Shown: positions 9,429 to 18,924 of the stretch, one piece after another
Numbering within the stretch: position 1 is the stretch's first letter
How the letters are laid out: each line of letters starts with the position of its first letter
From: Bacteroidia bacterium
Lineage (GTDB): Bacteria > Bacteroidota > Bacteroidia > J057
Reading direction: 5' to 3'
Length of the DNA: 64,000 nt
Assembly: GCA_030430205.1 (NCBI GenBank)
Contig: JAUIGE010000027.1
Span: forward strand, 1-64,000
The notes under the pieces: model-generated
Database searches by the model: none
Told to the model about the DNA's origin: nothing
What the model saw: only the letters and a program-made list of their open reading frames with translations
Program-made: the position numbers and the translations under genes

Positions 9429-10466
9429 TTACTCCTCTTTTCTCTCTATCCAGTAGTATGAATTGCCATAGAGATCCTTTACAAGCTTGTAAGCTTCTTT
9501 GACCTCATTTGCGCCTGTAACGCCCTTTTCTTCCAATGTTTCCAGCCAGTCAGCTTCTTCGACCCCCGCTTTGACCAGGTCTGCTCCGGCAAAATTTGCC
9601 TGGCTCACATCTGTCCGCCTCATATCTGCATAATTCAAAATGGCCCCGCTCAGGTTTGTTTTGCTGAGGCCCGCGCCTAACATCATCGCCCTTGTCAGGT
9701 CTGCCCCCATTAGAAGCGCGCCATGGAATTCCGTCCATTTTATGGTTGCATCGCGCAAATCCACCTTCCTCAATTTTGCATTCGTAAAATTTGCCCCGCT
9801 TACATCCGCTTTATTCAAATCTACCCCATCCAGGTCAGCCCAGGTAAAATCTGCTCTCCTCAAATCCGATTCATTCATTTTCGATTCCCGCAAATTGGCA
9901 CCCCAGAATCTGGCATCTCTCAAATTGGCATCCTTCAATTTCGCTCTCAACAAGCTCGCTTTTGACAAATCCGCCCATCGCAGGTTTATACCGTTCAAAT
10001 TGGCTTTTGTCAAATCCGCCCCTCTCAAATCTGCATTCGAAAAAGTAGCCCGGGAATTGATTTCAAAAATAGAAAGGGAATCTATATCCATATTCGCCAA
10101 TGCCATTAACAACTGCCCCCTTTCCGGACTCAGCTTGTAGGGCGAGGCGCTGTCTGCTGAAAATTGGGTATAAGGCTGAAAAGAAAAACTCAATGCCACA
10201 ATCCTGGAGATGAGGCCGTCACTCAGCATTTCATGGGGATGGCTTTTTATTTCGTCATCGACTTTATCCAAAATCTGGGTCATCAAAAGCATCAAACCGT
10301 TATTTCTCAGGCTTTCCGTCATCCCGGCCTGCTGCTCAATCAGCTTTTGTTGAAATGCTTCCTGCTTCATTGAGGCCCGATTCTGCCTGGAAATCAGCAC
10401 ATTTCCTACCCAACAAAGGAGCAGTCCCAGCGCAAAGCCAATAAGAAAATTCCTTTTCTTTTTCAT
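9429..10466 (-). CDS. Membrane-anchored pentapeptide-repeat protein
   Basis: The start at 10466 gives MKKKRNFLIGFALGLLL, a single N-terminal TM anchor; longer frames run into the upstream TraB gene. The product is 345 residues. After a helical stretch, about 30 tandem A(D/N)LxX pentapeptides (ADLRGADLTKANL, then ADLSKASL and so on) fill roughly residues 135-305 and should form a right-handed quadrilateral beta-helix. The last 40 residues contain WLETLEEKGV. The role is unknown: pentapeptide proteins range from scaffolds to gyrase mimics, and the membrane anchor argues against gyrase protection. It is the third gene of a minus-strand operon, 13 bases after TraB. Confidence 0.85.
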   Translation of the reverse strand: MKKKRNFLIGFALGLLLCWVGNVLISRQNRASMKQEAFQQKLIEQQAGMTESLRNNGLMLLMTQILDKVDDEIKSHPHEMLSDGLISRIVALSFSFQPYTQFSADSASPYKLSPERGQLLMALANMDIDSLSIFEINSRATFSNADLRGADLTKANLNGINLRWADLSKASLLRAKLKDANLRDARFWGANLRESKMNESDLRRADFTWADLDGVDLNKADVSGANFTNAKLRKVDLRDATIKWTEFHGALLMGADLTRAMMLGAGLSKTNLSGAILNYADMRRTDVSQANFAGADLVKAGVEEADWLETLEEKGVTGANEVKEAYKLVKDLYGNSYYWIERKEE

Positions 10467-10479
10467 GAAATAAAGGTAA

Positions 10480-11415
10480 CTATTTCGACAAAGCCCGCAC
10501 AACATAGCCCTGCCTGCGCAGCAAATTGACCAGGCCAAACTCTCCCGCCAGGTGCCCTGCTCCCACCGCAATAAAGACGACCTCCTCCTTCAAATATTCC
10601 TCAATCACAGGAATCCAGTTCCTGTTGCGCTGATAGAGCAGCACATCCAGGTGGTTTCCCATCAGGGGGTCTGCCGTGGTGGCTTCCATGAGTTTTTCGA
10701 GGTTTTGGGAGCGGTAAATGCTCACGAGTTCCCCTGTGCCGGCGCAGAGAGTTTCTGGATGCCGGATGCTTTCTACAAGCTGCCGGGCCTGTTCTTCGAG
10801 TGGAATGGCGTCAAAAGCAGCAAGCTGGTCGCTTGCCAGTTCCAGGCCACTTACAGGCCTTTCGGTTTCCTTGAATTTGTCCGCGAAGTACATTTCGTAA
10901 ATGACCGATTCTCCCTCATCTTCACTTTTATCCTGGCAGTACAAAGCCGAAATCTGCTGAACAGCGAATATGGGTTTCTGCCGGGAGATGGATTCCATAG
11001 AGACCCCGCCTAAGCCTAAAAAGCCTGAAGATTTGGGAAGGCTGTCCTCCACAAAAGATCTCAGAAGGTCATAGTCTTCGGGGGAAAGAAGCTCTTTCAG
11101 GCTCTTTTTAGAAGGAATAAAAGCTTCCATGGCCGCACTCATCATGCTGCCCATGTTCATTTCTATTTCGAGCAACAAACGATCAGCCTCAGGCATCCTC
11201 TCCGTCACTATATCGGGGATGAAAAAGGAGTCCTCAGGGATCAGGTGGATGGTGCCAAAAAGATAGCTGGGCTTCTTGAGGCCCTTGCCTGAAATTTCCC
11301 AAAAGAGCGCATTTTCGGTGGGAGGGAAATTTGTATGCCTGCTTGAATCCTGGGGTTCCTGGGCGAAAAAAAAACCTGGAATAAAAAGAAATAAGAAGAG
11401 GACGGGAAATTTCAT
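10480..11415 (-). CDS. TraB/GumN family protein
   Basis: This 311-residue protein has a signal peptide (about 18 residues, cleavage after FFAQ) and the features of the TraB/GumN family. These are an N-terminal SYLFGTIHLIP, with the conserved GxxH-type motif, and a C-terminal VAVGAGHLAGEFGLVNLL with the second conserved GxxH. The family is thought to be metal-dependent and distantly related to Tiki-like proteases, but bacterial members are mostly uncharacterised. Its start codon overlaps the stop of the ornithine aminotransferase gene (TGATG), so the two are probably translationally coupled. A link between an exported TraB protein and arginine/ornithine metabolism is not obvious. Confidence 0.9.
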   Translation of the reverse strand: MKFPVLFLFLFIPGFFFAQEPQDSSRHTNFPPTENALFWEISGKGLKKPSYLFGTIHLIPEDSFFIPDIVTERMPEADRLLLEIEMNMGSMMSAAMEAFIPSKKSLKELLSPEDYDLLRSFVEDSLPKSSGFLGLGGVSMESISRQKPIFAVQQISALYCQDKSEDEGESVIYEMYFADKFKETERPVSGLELASDQLAAFDAIPLEEQARQLVESIRHPETLCAGTGELVSIYRSQNLEKLMEATTADPLMGNHLDVLLYQRNRNWIPVIEEYLKEEVVFIAVGAGHLAGEFGLVNLLRRQGYVVRALSK

Positions 11416-12659
11416 CAGGCTTTAAAATTGATCAAAACATGTTCTATGATATCGCAGCAGTCTCTCAACTGCTCTTCAGTCATCACCAAAGGTGGAGCGA
11501 ATCGGATGATATTGCCATGCGTAGGCTTGGCGAGCAGGCCGTTTTCGGCGAGCTGGACGCAGATGTTCCAGGCAGTCTTGCTGTCTTCTGTATCGTTGAT
11601 CACGATGGCGTTGAGCAGGCCTTTACCTCGCACGAGGGTGACGAGATCGGGGCGTTTGGCGATGATTGCCTGCATGCGGGCACGGAAAATCTTGCCCATT
11701 TCAAATGCATTTTCGGCCAGTTTTTCCTCCACCAAAACTTCCATCGCAGCCTTTGCCACGGCGCAAGCCAGGGGATTTCCGCCAAAGGTAGAGCCGTGTT
11801 CGCCCGGCTTTATGGTGAGCATGATCTCATCATCCGCCAGGACGGCGGATACAGGAAATACCCCGCCCGAAAGGGCTTTGCCCAAAATCACCATATCAGG
11901 GCGTACGCCCTCATAGTCGCATGCAAGCATACGGCCCGTACGGGCAAGGCCCGTCTGAACCTCATCTGCGATGAAAAGCACATGCTTCGACTTGCAAAGC
12001 GCATGCGCCTTTGCCAAAAATCCTTCCTCCGGCACAACAACCCCTGCCTCTCCCTGAATAGGCTCCACCAAAAATCCGGCTACATTCGGATCTTCCAATG
12101 CTTTCTCCAAAGCATTCAGGTTATTATAAGGAATCACCTGAAAGCCAGTCATATAAGGACCATATCCTTTGTAACTGGAAGGATCAGAAGAGGCGGAAAT
12201 CACACTGAGGGTTCTTCCGTGGAAGTTGTGTTCGACGAAAATGATTTTTGCCTGGTGCTCGGGGATGCCCTTCACCTCATAGGCCCATTTGCGGCAAAGC
12301 TTGAGCGCAGTTTCTACTGCCTCCACTCCCGTATTCATCGGCATGATTTTATCATAGCCAAACAACTCGGACATGAATTTTTCAAAAGGACCCAATTGGT
12401 CATTGTAAAATGCCCGGGAAGTAAGTGTCAGGCGTTGTGCCTGCTCCGTCAGCGCGGAGATAATCCGCGGGTGGCAATGGCCCTGATTTACAGCACTATA
12501 GGCTGAGAGAAAGTCGTAATAACGCTTTCCCTCAGGATTCCACATATATACACCTTCCCCACGGGAAAGGACTACGGGCAGCGGGTGATAGTTGTGAGCA
12601 CCATAGCGGTCCTCGAGCAGCATGGCTTCCTGAGAAGTGATTCCGTCAATTTTGATCAT
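11415..12659 (-). CDS. rocD: Ornithine aminotransferase (ornithine--oxo-acid transaminase)
   Basis: A class III PLP-dependent aminotransferase of 414 residues that moves the delta-amino group of ornithine to 2-oxoglutarate, giving glutamate semialdehyde/P5C. Visible motifs are the N-terminal [18 protein letters not shown], typical of OAT and not of acetylornithine transaminase, the helix around [34 protein letters not shown], and the PLP lysine Lys261 in ILGKALSGG. Length fits the family. The first gene of a three-gene operon (with TraB and pentapeptide protein), it has a TACCTTTG -7 box about 35 bases before the ATG. No other arginine or proline gene is nearby. Confidence 0.95.
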   Translation of the reverse strand: MIKIDGITSQEAMLLEDRYGAHNYHPLPVVLSRGEGVYMWNPEGKRYYDFLSAYSAVNQGHCHPRIISALTEQAQRLTLTSRAFYNDQLGPFEKFMSELFGYDKIMPMNTGVEAVETALKLCRKWAYEVKGIPEHQAKIIFVEHNFHGRTLSVISASSDPSSYKGYGPYMTGFQVIPYNNLNALEKALEDPNVAGFLVEPIQGEAGVVVPEEGFLAKAHALCKSKHVLFIADEVQTGLARTGRMLACDYEGVRPDMVILGKALSGGVFPVSAVLADDEIMLTIKPGEHGSTFGGNPLACAVAKAAMEVLVEEKLAENAFEMGKIFRARMQAIIAKRPDLVTLVRGKGLLNAIVINDTEDSKTAWNICVQLAENGLLAKPTHGNIIRFAPPLVMTEEQLRDCCDIIEHVLINFKA

Positions 12660-12693
12660 TTCGTATTTCTGTTTTATGAATTGCGTCGCGCTA

Positions 12694-12701
12694 CAAAGGT
12701 A
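12694..12701 (-). promoter_or_regulatory. Promoter -7 box for rocD operon
   Basis: On the minus strand this reads TACCTTTG, an exact match to TAnnTTTG. The expected start of transcription lies about 28 bases before the rocD ATG. No clear TTG element is found 19-21 bases upstream. Confidence 0.5.
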
Positions 12702-12735
12702 AGGAGGAAAAACGAATTTTCGCTAGCCCTCCGAC

Positions 12736-13392
12736 TTACCAGTTTACAGGATAACGATCCAGAAATGCAGGAAGTTTGTCCAGGCCTTTGACCTCATCTG
12801 CACCCGCAAATTTCACATTCACCACGCAGCTGTCATGCACATGCTGGACGACATCCCCGGCATCCGGGTCCATCGTGATCCACTGGTCGTGGATCCTTGT
12901 GAGCAAATCCTTTTTGCCATCGGCATTCCAGTCCAGCACCCAGCTGTCAAGCAATTGCTGGCCACCATCTCCCCCATCAATACCCGCTACCGCATAGCTT
13001 TTGACGAATTTTTGCTGGGATTTGCTGTAGAGAAAAAGGCTGTTGTGCAAAATCCAGGAATCGCTTTGCCCCATATAATAGGCCTCCAGATCCGTATCCA
13101 GCTCAAAGCGATAAAAGGCATGAAAAGTCGTCACCATGGTGTCAAAATAAGAATTGGATTCCATCAACATGGCTTCATCTATCACTGCCAGGACATCTTT
13201 CAAAGCCAGCACGCTGTCTTTTCCTTTGTTCACTTCCCCTCCCAAAAACAAGGTATCAGGCAGCGAAATCAAAGGAAAAGAAGCTGAAAAAACATCCATG
13301 GCCGTCGGCCCCTGGGGTTCTGCCTCATTTTCACAGGAAAAGAAAATACTGAGCAGGCAAGCCGTTAAAACAAATAATCTGAGTCGGTACAT
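12736..13392 (-). CDS. Lipoprotein of unknown function
   Basis: This 218-residue protein begins MYRLRLFVLTACLLSIFFSC, a lipoprotein signal with Cys20 as anchor. The mature part is acidic and has no family I can name. Segments such as WNADGKKDLLTRIHDQWI resemble an FG-GAP/VCBS-like Asp-rich loop. The region before it (DSWILHNSLFLYSKSQQKF) fits a protein that was once several repeats. It is separated from the rocD operon by 76 bases and probably has its own transcript. Divergent from the YgiQ gene. Confidence 0.65.
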   Translation of the reverse strand: MYRLRLFVLTACLLSIFFSCENEAEPQGPTAMDVFSASFPLISLPDTLFLGGEVNKGKDSVLALKDVLAVIDEAMLMESNSYFDTMVTTFHAFYRFELDTDLEAYYMGQSDSWILHNSLFLYSKSQQKFVKSYAVAGIDGGDGGQQLLDSWVLDWNADGKKDLLTRIHDQWITMDPDAGDVVQHVHDSCVVNVKFAGADEVKGLDKLPAFLDRYPVNW

Positions 13393-13402
13393 AGCTTTTG
13401 TT

Positions 13403-13410
13403 TAAATTTG
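13403..13410 (+). promoter_or_regulatory. Candidate -7 box before the heptad array and ygiQ
   Basis: TAAATTTG matches TAnnTTTG exactly, but no TTG lies at the expected -33 distance. If used, the 7-bp tandem array would be in the 5' leader of the ygiQ transcript. Confidence 0.35.
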
Positions 13411-13430
13411 CATACAAGATAGTTTTTTTG

Positions 13431-13521
13431 GAGTAGAGAGTAGAGAGTAGAGAGTAGAGAGTAGAGAGTAGAGAGCAGAGAGTAGAGAGTAGAGAGCAGA
13501 GAGGAGAGAGTAGAGAGCAGA
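13431..13521 (+). repeat. Heptanucleotide tandem repeat array (GAGTAGA)
   Basis: Thirteen uninterrupted 7-base units: nine GAGTAGA, three GAGCAGA and one GAGGAGA. The 7-base phase continues in diverged form (GACTGAA, GACTAAA) almost to the ygiQ ATG at 13560. The unit length is not a multiple of three, so slippage would alter spacing and any overlapping frame. Confidence 0.97.
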
Positions 13522-13559
13522 GACTGAAGACTGTTAACTAAAGACTGAAGACTAAAATT

Positions 13560-15437
13560 ATGAATAGACCTCTCACAGATTGGTTACCGATTACCCGGAA
13601 AGAAGTAGAAATGCGTGGCTGGGAGGAATTGGATGTTATCCTGATTTCGGGCGACGCGTATGTGGATCACCCGGCCTTCGGCCCGGCTGTCATAGGCCGC
13701 ATCATTGAAAATGCGGGCTACCGTGTGGCGATCATCCCCCAGCCCAACTGGCAGGATGACCTGCGCGACTTCAAAAAGATGGGCAAGCCCCGCTTGTTTT
13801 TTGGCGTTACCTCGGGTTGCATGGATACCATGGTCAATCACTATACCGCCAATAAGCGCAAACGCGCCACCGACGCCTATACCGCAGGCGGCCAATCCGG
13901 CTTTCGCCCCGACTATGCCGTCAATGTTTACTGCAATATATTGAAAGAACTCTATCCCGATGTGCCCATCGTTGTGGGCGGAATAGAGGCCTCCCTGCGT
14001 CGGGTGACGCATTATGACTATTGGGATGACAGGCTCTTCCCTTCGATTTTGGAAAGCTCGCGCGCAGACCTGCTCGTCTATGGCATGGGCGAACAGCCCC
14101 TGCGGGAGATCCTCGATTTGCTCAACAAAGGCGTTCCCCTTTCATCCCTCTCCACCATCAAACAGACGGCTGTGATGATAGAGGAAGGAGGCAAACTGCC
14201 CAAAAACAAAAACTGGGAGGATGTGGAAATCCATTCCCATGAAGTCTGTCTGAAAGACAAGATCAAATTTGCGAGCAATTTTAAGATCATTGAACAGGAG
14301 TCCAATAAGGTCCAGGCGAGGCGCATTTTGCAGCAGGTGGGCAAAAAGAAATTGGTCATCAATCCTCCTTTTCCGCCGATGACGGAAAACGAAATTGACC
14401 ATTCTTTCGATTTGCCCTACACACGCCTCCCCCACCCCAAATACAAAAAGCGCGGCGCTATCCCAGCTTATGAGATGATCAAATTTTCGATCAATATGCA
14501 CAGGGGCTGTTTTGGGGGATGCAGTTTTTGCACCATATCGGCCCACCAGGGCAAATTTATCGCGTCGCGCTCGGAGGAATCCATTCTGAAAGAAGTGGAT
14601 GAAATGGCAAAAATGCCTGATTTCAAGGGCTATATCAGCGACCTGGGCGGTCCTTCCGCCAATATGTACAAGATGAAAGGCAAGGTTCAAAGCATTTGTG
14701 ATAAATGCTCTGCTCCGAGTTGCATCCATCCTGTGATCTGCCACAACCTGGACACGACGCATGCGCCGCTGACAGAGATTTACCAAAAGGTAAATGCCCA
14801 TGAAGGCGTCAAAAAGGCCTTTGTTTCCAGCGGCATCCGCTATGACCTGCTGGTCAGCAGCTACAACAAAAAAGCAGATCCCGCGGATCTGGAAAACTAT
14901 ATGGACGAGTTGGTGGAAAACCACCTCTCAGGCCGCATGAAAGTCGCGCCCGAACATACTTCAGACAATACGCTGAAGGTCATGCGAAAGCCTTCTTTCA
15001 AATATTTTCACGAATTCAAAAAGGCCTACGACCGCCTGAATAAAAAACATGGCAAGGAGCAGCCGCTCATTCCGTATTTCATTTCCAGCCACCCCGGCTG
15101 CGAAGAACAGGACATGGCCAATCTCGCCTGCGAGACCAAGGACATGGGCTTTCAGCTCGAACAGGTACAGGGTTTTACCCCGACTCCCATGACTGTGGCT
15201 ACAGTCATATATTATACCGGTGTTCATCCCTACACCCTCAAACCCGTCTACACGGCCAAAACGCGGGAAGACAAGGAAAACCAGCACCTTTTCTTCTTTT
15301 GGTACAAAAAGGAAAACCAGGAAAAAATCCGCCGCAAACTGACCAAAGTCGGTCGCGAAGACATGGTGGAATCTTTGCTGGGAAAGGTGAAAGGCAGTGA
15401 GGTTATTGGGAGGCGGAAGGGTAAAAAGCGCGCCTAG
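13560..15437 (+). CDS. YgiQ family radical SAM protein
   Basis: This 625-residue protein has the layout of the YgiQ/UPF0313 family. An N-terminal B12-binding-like Rossmann region (about 20-200; PAFGPAVIGRIIE, VVGGIEASLRR) precedes a radical SAM domain whose Fe-S ligands are Cys317, Cys321 and Cys324 in CFGGCSFC. A Cys-containing insertion follows (CDKCSAPSC-IHPVIC). The C-terminal region has the conserved GFTPTPMTVATVIYYTG and ends with a basic tail. The reaction catalysed by YgiQ proteins is not established. The gene is monocistronic; its stop codon directly abuts that of the convergent 1159-residue protein. Confidence 0.93.
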   Translation: MNRPLTDWLPITRKEVEMRGWEELDVILISGDAYVDHPAFGPAVIGRIIENAGYRVAIIPQPNWQDDLRDFKKMGKPRLFFGVTSGCMDTMVNHYTANKRKRATDAYTAGGQSGFRPDYAVNVYCNILKELYPDVPIVVGGIEASLRRVTHYDYWDDRLFPSILESSRADLLVYGMGEQPLREILDLLNKGVPLSSLSTIKQTAVMIEEGGKLPKNKNWEDVEIHSHEVCLKDKIKFASNFKIIEQESNKVQARRILQQVGKKKLVINPPFPPMTENEIDHSFDLPYTRLPHPKYKKRGAIPAYEMIKFSINMHRGCFGGCSFCTISAHQGKFIASRSEESILKEVDEMAKMPDFKGYISDLGGPSANMYKMKGKVQSICDKCSAPSCIHPVICHNLDTTHAPLTEIYQKVNAHEGVKKAFVSSGIRYDLLVSSYNKKADPADLENYMDELVENHLSGRMKVAPEHTSDNTLKVMRKPSFKYFHEFKKAYDRLNKKHGKEQPLIPYFISSHPGCEEQDMANLACETKDMGFQLEQVQGFTPTPMTVATVIYYTGVHPYTLKPVYTAKTREDKENQHLFFFWYKKENQEKIRRKLTKVGREDMVESLLGKVKGSEVIGRRKGKKRA

Positions 15438-18400
15438 CTAAAACAAAGCCCGCACCTGAACCCGTCCCGTGTGAATAATCGGAATTTCCGATGAGAGCCG
15501 TCCATCGTAGGTCAGGCTCAGCTCTACATTTTTCACGATATAGTAGGTGACATAAAGCTGCCAGATGGCATTGAAGCCGCTGCGCAGGCTTTCTTTGAGC
15601 TCGTAGTCGGCGGCGAAACCTGTCTCGCCCTGTTGGGTCACATTGACAAGTTCGAGCTTGCCAAAGAGGTTATTGCCGCCTTTCAGGTTCCAGCGGGCAT
15701 CTATCAGCGCTTTGTGCATCTGTATGCGCGTGGTATCGGGCTGGTTGAGTTTGTTTTTGTATTCGTAGCCGGTGGTGAGGCGAAATTTGCGGTTGAGCTG
15801 GAAATTGAGGCGCGGGTTGGTTTCGAAAAAGTTGATATCATAGTTCCGTGTGGGAAAGGCTGATGCATCCACAAACTTTCGCCCCAGCCGGCTTTCCACC
15901 TCCAGGCTTTTATTTTTGCCCCAATTGATCCGCTGGACGGCGCTCCAATATCCATAAGAACGAAGTTCATCACCCGTAGTCAGAAAGAGCTTGGCTCTGT
16001 TTTCCTGGTAACTGAAGCGAAAATTGCCTGTTTTGCTGTTGGGGAAAAAGTTGAAGCTTTGCTGAAAGTTGTAGGTAGCATCCAGCAAACTGCTGTCTTC
16101 AAATATATTGACGATGTCAATCAGGTAAGTTCCCAGGCGATTGTCCCGGCTTTTGCTTTGCGAAATGCGGAAGTTGGTGCTGGTTCGGAAGTTGCGCAGC
16201 AACTCCTTCGGCCAACTCCCGGAGTTGGCAACGACCCGGCCAAAGTCCATGCGGTACACGCCCGTCAGCGACGCACGCGTCGTCGGAAAAAGCTCCCTGC
16301 TGGGAGCCAGCACCCGGATAAAATTCGCTGTCAGCGGATTGGCAGCCAATTGAAATTCATCCACCTGCTGGATGCCGTCATTGTTAAATAGCGAATCCAG
16401 CCAGATATACTGGCCCAGGCCAGGATTCACTTCGATGAAGCGGACTTCCTTACGGGCCGTTTGCTCAGAACTCACATCGTACACAAAATTGGCATACAGC
16501 CATTGGTTTTTGGGCTGAATACTGCTTTGCAGATTCGTATTGAGGATGCGCGTATCCACTATTCCCTGCCCTTTAAACAAACTGTCTTCCACCCGAAAAT
16601 CTCTCACAGAGGTCGTGCTCAGCAAATTGAAAACACTGGAAGGACGCCAGCCGAAACGCGCATAGGCGGTATGAGCGGTGGATTTATCGCGGATCTGTCC
16701 CGACAAAAACTCCTTTTCCGCTCTGTAATTATAGGAAAGGTCCATTTCGACCTTTTTATTTTGCACAGTCCGCAGATAGGGCTTCAGGTCAATGAAAGAA
16801 AAAGAACCCCCGCTCAGAGAATCTGATTTTTCCTTCAGGCGATCTTCCATCCATATCTCCACTCCGGGCCGCAAAAAACCTTTTTGCACAAACACATCTC
16901 CCTCATGCCGATTCCATCGGCTGGCGGCTTCTAAAGCCGCATCGCGGTTTTGGATGTGGGTGAAGCTGTAAAAGCCCTGCAGGCTTTTGGACATATTGCT
17001 ACGCAGGGTGTAGACCTGGCGGGAAGCTGTGCTTCCCGGGCCTGCATTGCGGATGCCTGTCTCCGTCTCCAGACGGAGTCGGTTTTTGTAGTCCCAGCGC
17101 GTTTTCGCGCTGAGGATTTTCTCATCGACCCGCTGGTCGACATTTTCCAAATCCCATACGCGGTTGTATTCCGCCTTGTAAATGCGGTCGAGGTTGCTGT
17201 AGCGTTGGCTGACAAACTGATAGCTCAGGTCGGATGAGAACATCAAAGAATCCGCCACGCGGATTTTCTGAAGCTGCAGGCCCGTGCGGGTCGCCAGGCC
17301 CCAATTGTCTTCATCTCCGAGGGTAGAGAGACGATTTTTATCGTCAGAGGAGACAGCGGTTTCGTGATACAGGCTCAGTTTTTTGCTCAGCTGAAACTGT
17401 ATTTTCCCATCTACCACCTGCAACAAACGCGGCAATACCCAGGAGCGAATCGGCTCATAATCCCCTTGCGGCTGGCCCGTCAGGCTATCGGGCGCCATCC
17501 AGCGATAGATGGTTCTATTTTGGCCGGAGCGGTCCTGCACATAATTTCCCTGCCCTTCTCCGACAAAAGAAAAACTGACCTGGTAGACAGCCAGGACTGA
17601 GTCCTGGGACCACTGATACAAGCTGTATAGATTTCCGGCCAGCAGGCTATCCCGCTTTTCGTAGCGGGTCTGTGTAGCGGAGAAACCCGCCAGCACGGCT
17701 CCCTCTGTCAATGCGCGACCGCTGGAGTCATTGGCTGCTGCCAGGCTGTCGCGCACCGCGCTATAAGCCTCCGGATCTGAGATCGGCGCATTGGGGTTGT
17801 CGGCATCGCGCCCGTAGGAGAAATCAATTTTCAACCGCTTGTCCATCATCTGATGGGAGGCCTGCGCGAAGAGCAGCGAGCGGTTGAATTCGAAGTCCGC
17901 ATACTCGAAGTCTACCACGATGCGTGTCACGCTGGTAATCAGCTGTTTAGGCGTGAAATAAATTTCAGCGGTATTGTAGTTGATGACATAATCGAGGTTT
18001 TCTCCCCGCTCCATCAGTTTTCCATTCAAATAAACCTGCTCGCTTCCTGCCAGCACGATGAAGAATTGCTCTCCATTGCGTCCGCGCAGGCGGTAGGGGC
18101 CCGAAACGCCTTCCTGCCCGTTGATGGAATTGGTGAAAAATTTGCCTTTGGCCACTGCCCCACTCATGCTGGCCTGGGTGTTTTTTTCGGCCACATTCAC
18201 CCGCATACCCTGCACATTGCGGTAAAAATTGGCAAAGGCTGTCCCTTTGTGGTTGACTTCGTAGTCGCCTACGGTCAGGCTATAATCGTCTTTGGACAGT
18301 TTGATGAAAATTTTGTCAAAGTCGGAGATCTGCTGGGTGGTCCCATCGGGCTGTATGGGCAGATTTTCATCTGTGACAGCGCCGACTATCTGCAACCCAT

Positions 18401-18917
18401 CGCCCAGATCGCCTTCCAATTGCAGCCGCAGGCCGCTGGTGACAGACAAGCCCTGCTGGTTTCCAACGGTGATGCCCCGGCTCAGGCTTCCGCTTTTTCG
18501 CAGACCGGATTCTTCCTCAAAAGGAAGATTGTCTGACTGGGTCGGAGGGATGAAAATCTGCTGATAGCCCAGGCTATCAATGGAATCCGTAATGGCTTGC
18601 CAGGAGCGAAAAGCCAATCTTTGGGGCAGGCTGTCAGGGAAAAAGGCATAGTGTACGATGCAAATTCCGGCTTGATTCGCACTAAGTGACAGCTGGCCAT
18701 TTCCCCAATTAATCTCATAGGATGAGGGGTCAAGCTGCTGCTGATTCAACCAGATTTTTTCAGAAAAAGGAACCAGATCGGTATGGCTCAGTTGGAGTAT
18801 TTCTCCTGGGGAAAAGTGCAGGCTATCGGCGGTGGAAATGCGGTTTTGTGCAAGATTTTGCCCTCCCAGCAAAATAAGCAGCATGAACAATAAGAGGTAT
18901 TTTCCTTTGCATCCCAA
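15438..18917 (-). CDS. Large predicted outer-membrane beta-barrel protein
   Basis: The best start is a TTG at 18917, eight bases after the upstream kinase gene; it gives a proper signal peptide (MGCKGKYLLLFMLLILL, cleavage after LAQ), whereas the first in-frame ATG would cut into it. The 1159-residue product is beta-rich throughout, with alternating hydrophobic strands and the final aromatic residue (VRALF) usual for outer-membrane barrels. Residues about 145-245 hold ITVGNQQGLSVTSGLRLQ, then NLPIQPDGTTQQ and DFDKIFIKL, a pattern I associate with very long Bacteroidota surface proteins such as SprA. The protein is far too short to be SprA. It is the last gene of an apparent operon with a PH-like protein and a sensor kinase, which suggests an envelope role. 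Confidence 0.75.
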   Translation of the reverse strand: MGCKGKYLLLFMLLILLGGQNLAQNRISTADSLHFSPGEILQLSHTDLVPFSEKIWLNQQQLDPSSYEINWGNGQLSLSANQAGICIVHYAFFPDSLPQRLAFRSWQAITDSIDSLGYQQIFIPPTQSDNLPFEEESGLRKSGSLSRGITVGNQQGLSVTSGLRLQLEGDLGDGLQIVGAVTDENLPIQPDGTTQQISDFDKIFIKLSKDDYSLTVGDYEVNHKGTAFANFYRNVQGMRVNVAEKNTQASMSGAVAKGKFFTNSINGQEGVSGPYRLRGRNGEQFFIVLAGSEQVYLNGKLMERGENLDYVINYNTAEIYFTPKQLITSVTRIVVDFEYADFEFNRSLLFAQASHQMMDKRLKIDFSYGRDADNPNAPISDPEAYSAVRDSLAAANDSSGRALTEGAVLAGFSATQTRYEKRDSLLAGNLYSLYQWSQDSVLAVYQVSFSFVGEGQGNYVQDRSGQNRTIYRWMAPDSLTGQPQGDYEPIRSWVLPRLLQVVDGKIQFQLSKKLSLYHETAVSSDDKNRLSTLGDEDNWGLATRTGLQLQKIRVADSLMFSSDLSYQFVSQRYSNLDRIYKAEYNRVWDLENVDQRVDEKILSAKTRWDYKNRLRLETETGIRNAGPGSTASRQVYTLRSNMSKSLQGFYSFTHIQNRDAALEAASRWNRHEGDVFVQKGFLRPGVEIWMEDRLKEKSDSLSGGSFSFIDLKPYLRTVQNKKVEMDLSYNYRAEKEFLSGQIRDKSTAHTAYARFGWRPSSVFNLLSTTSVRDFRVEDSLFKGQGIVDTRILNTNLQSSIQPKNQWLYANFVYDVSSEQTARKEVRFIEVNPGLGQYIWLDSLFNNDGIQQVDEFQLAANPLTANFIRVLAPSRELFPTTRASLTGVYRMDFGRVVANSGSWPKELLRNFRTSTNFRISQSKSRDNRLGTYLIDIVNIFEDSSLLDATYNFQQSFNFFPNSKTGNFRFSYQENRAKLFLTTGDELRSYGYWSAVQRINWGKNKSLEVESRLGRKFVDASAFPTRNYDINFFETNPRLNFQLNRKFRLTTGYEYKNKLNQPDTTRIQMHKALIDARWNLKGGNNLFGKLELVNVTQQGETGFAADYELKESLRSGFNAIWQLYVTYYIVKNVELSLTYDGRLSSEIPIIHTGRVQVRALF

Positions 18918-18924
18918 GCTTCAT

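Noticed and set aside
9640-10140. Repetitive antisense frame over the pentapeptide gene
   Set aside because: The KSAPLKSA-like periodicity is the reverse reading of pentapeptide codons, not a separate gene.
11439-12506. 355-codon open frame opposite rocD
   Set aside because: It is an antisense shadow of a complete, well-conserved aminotransferase; its protein is Cys/His/Arg-rich and has no domain.
13431-13521. CRISPR-like array
   Set aside because: Seven-base units without spacers, no cas genes; a simple tandem repeat.
14142-14924. 260-codon open frame opposite ygiQ
   Set aside because: Antisense to the radical SAM core; no signature.
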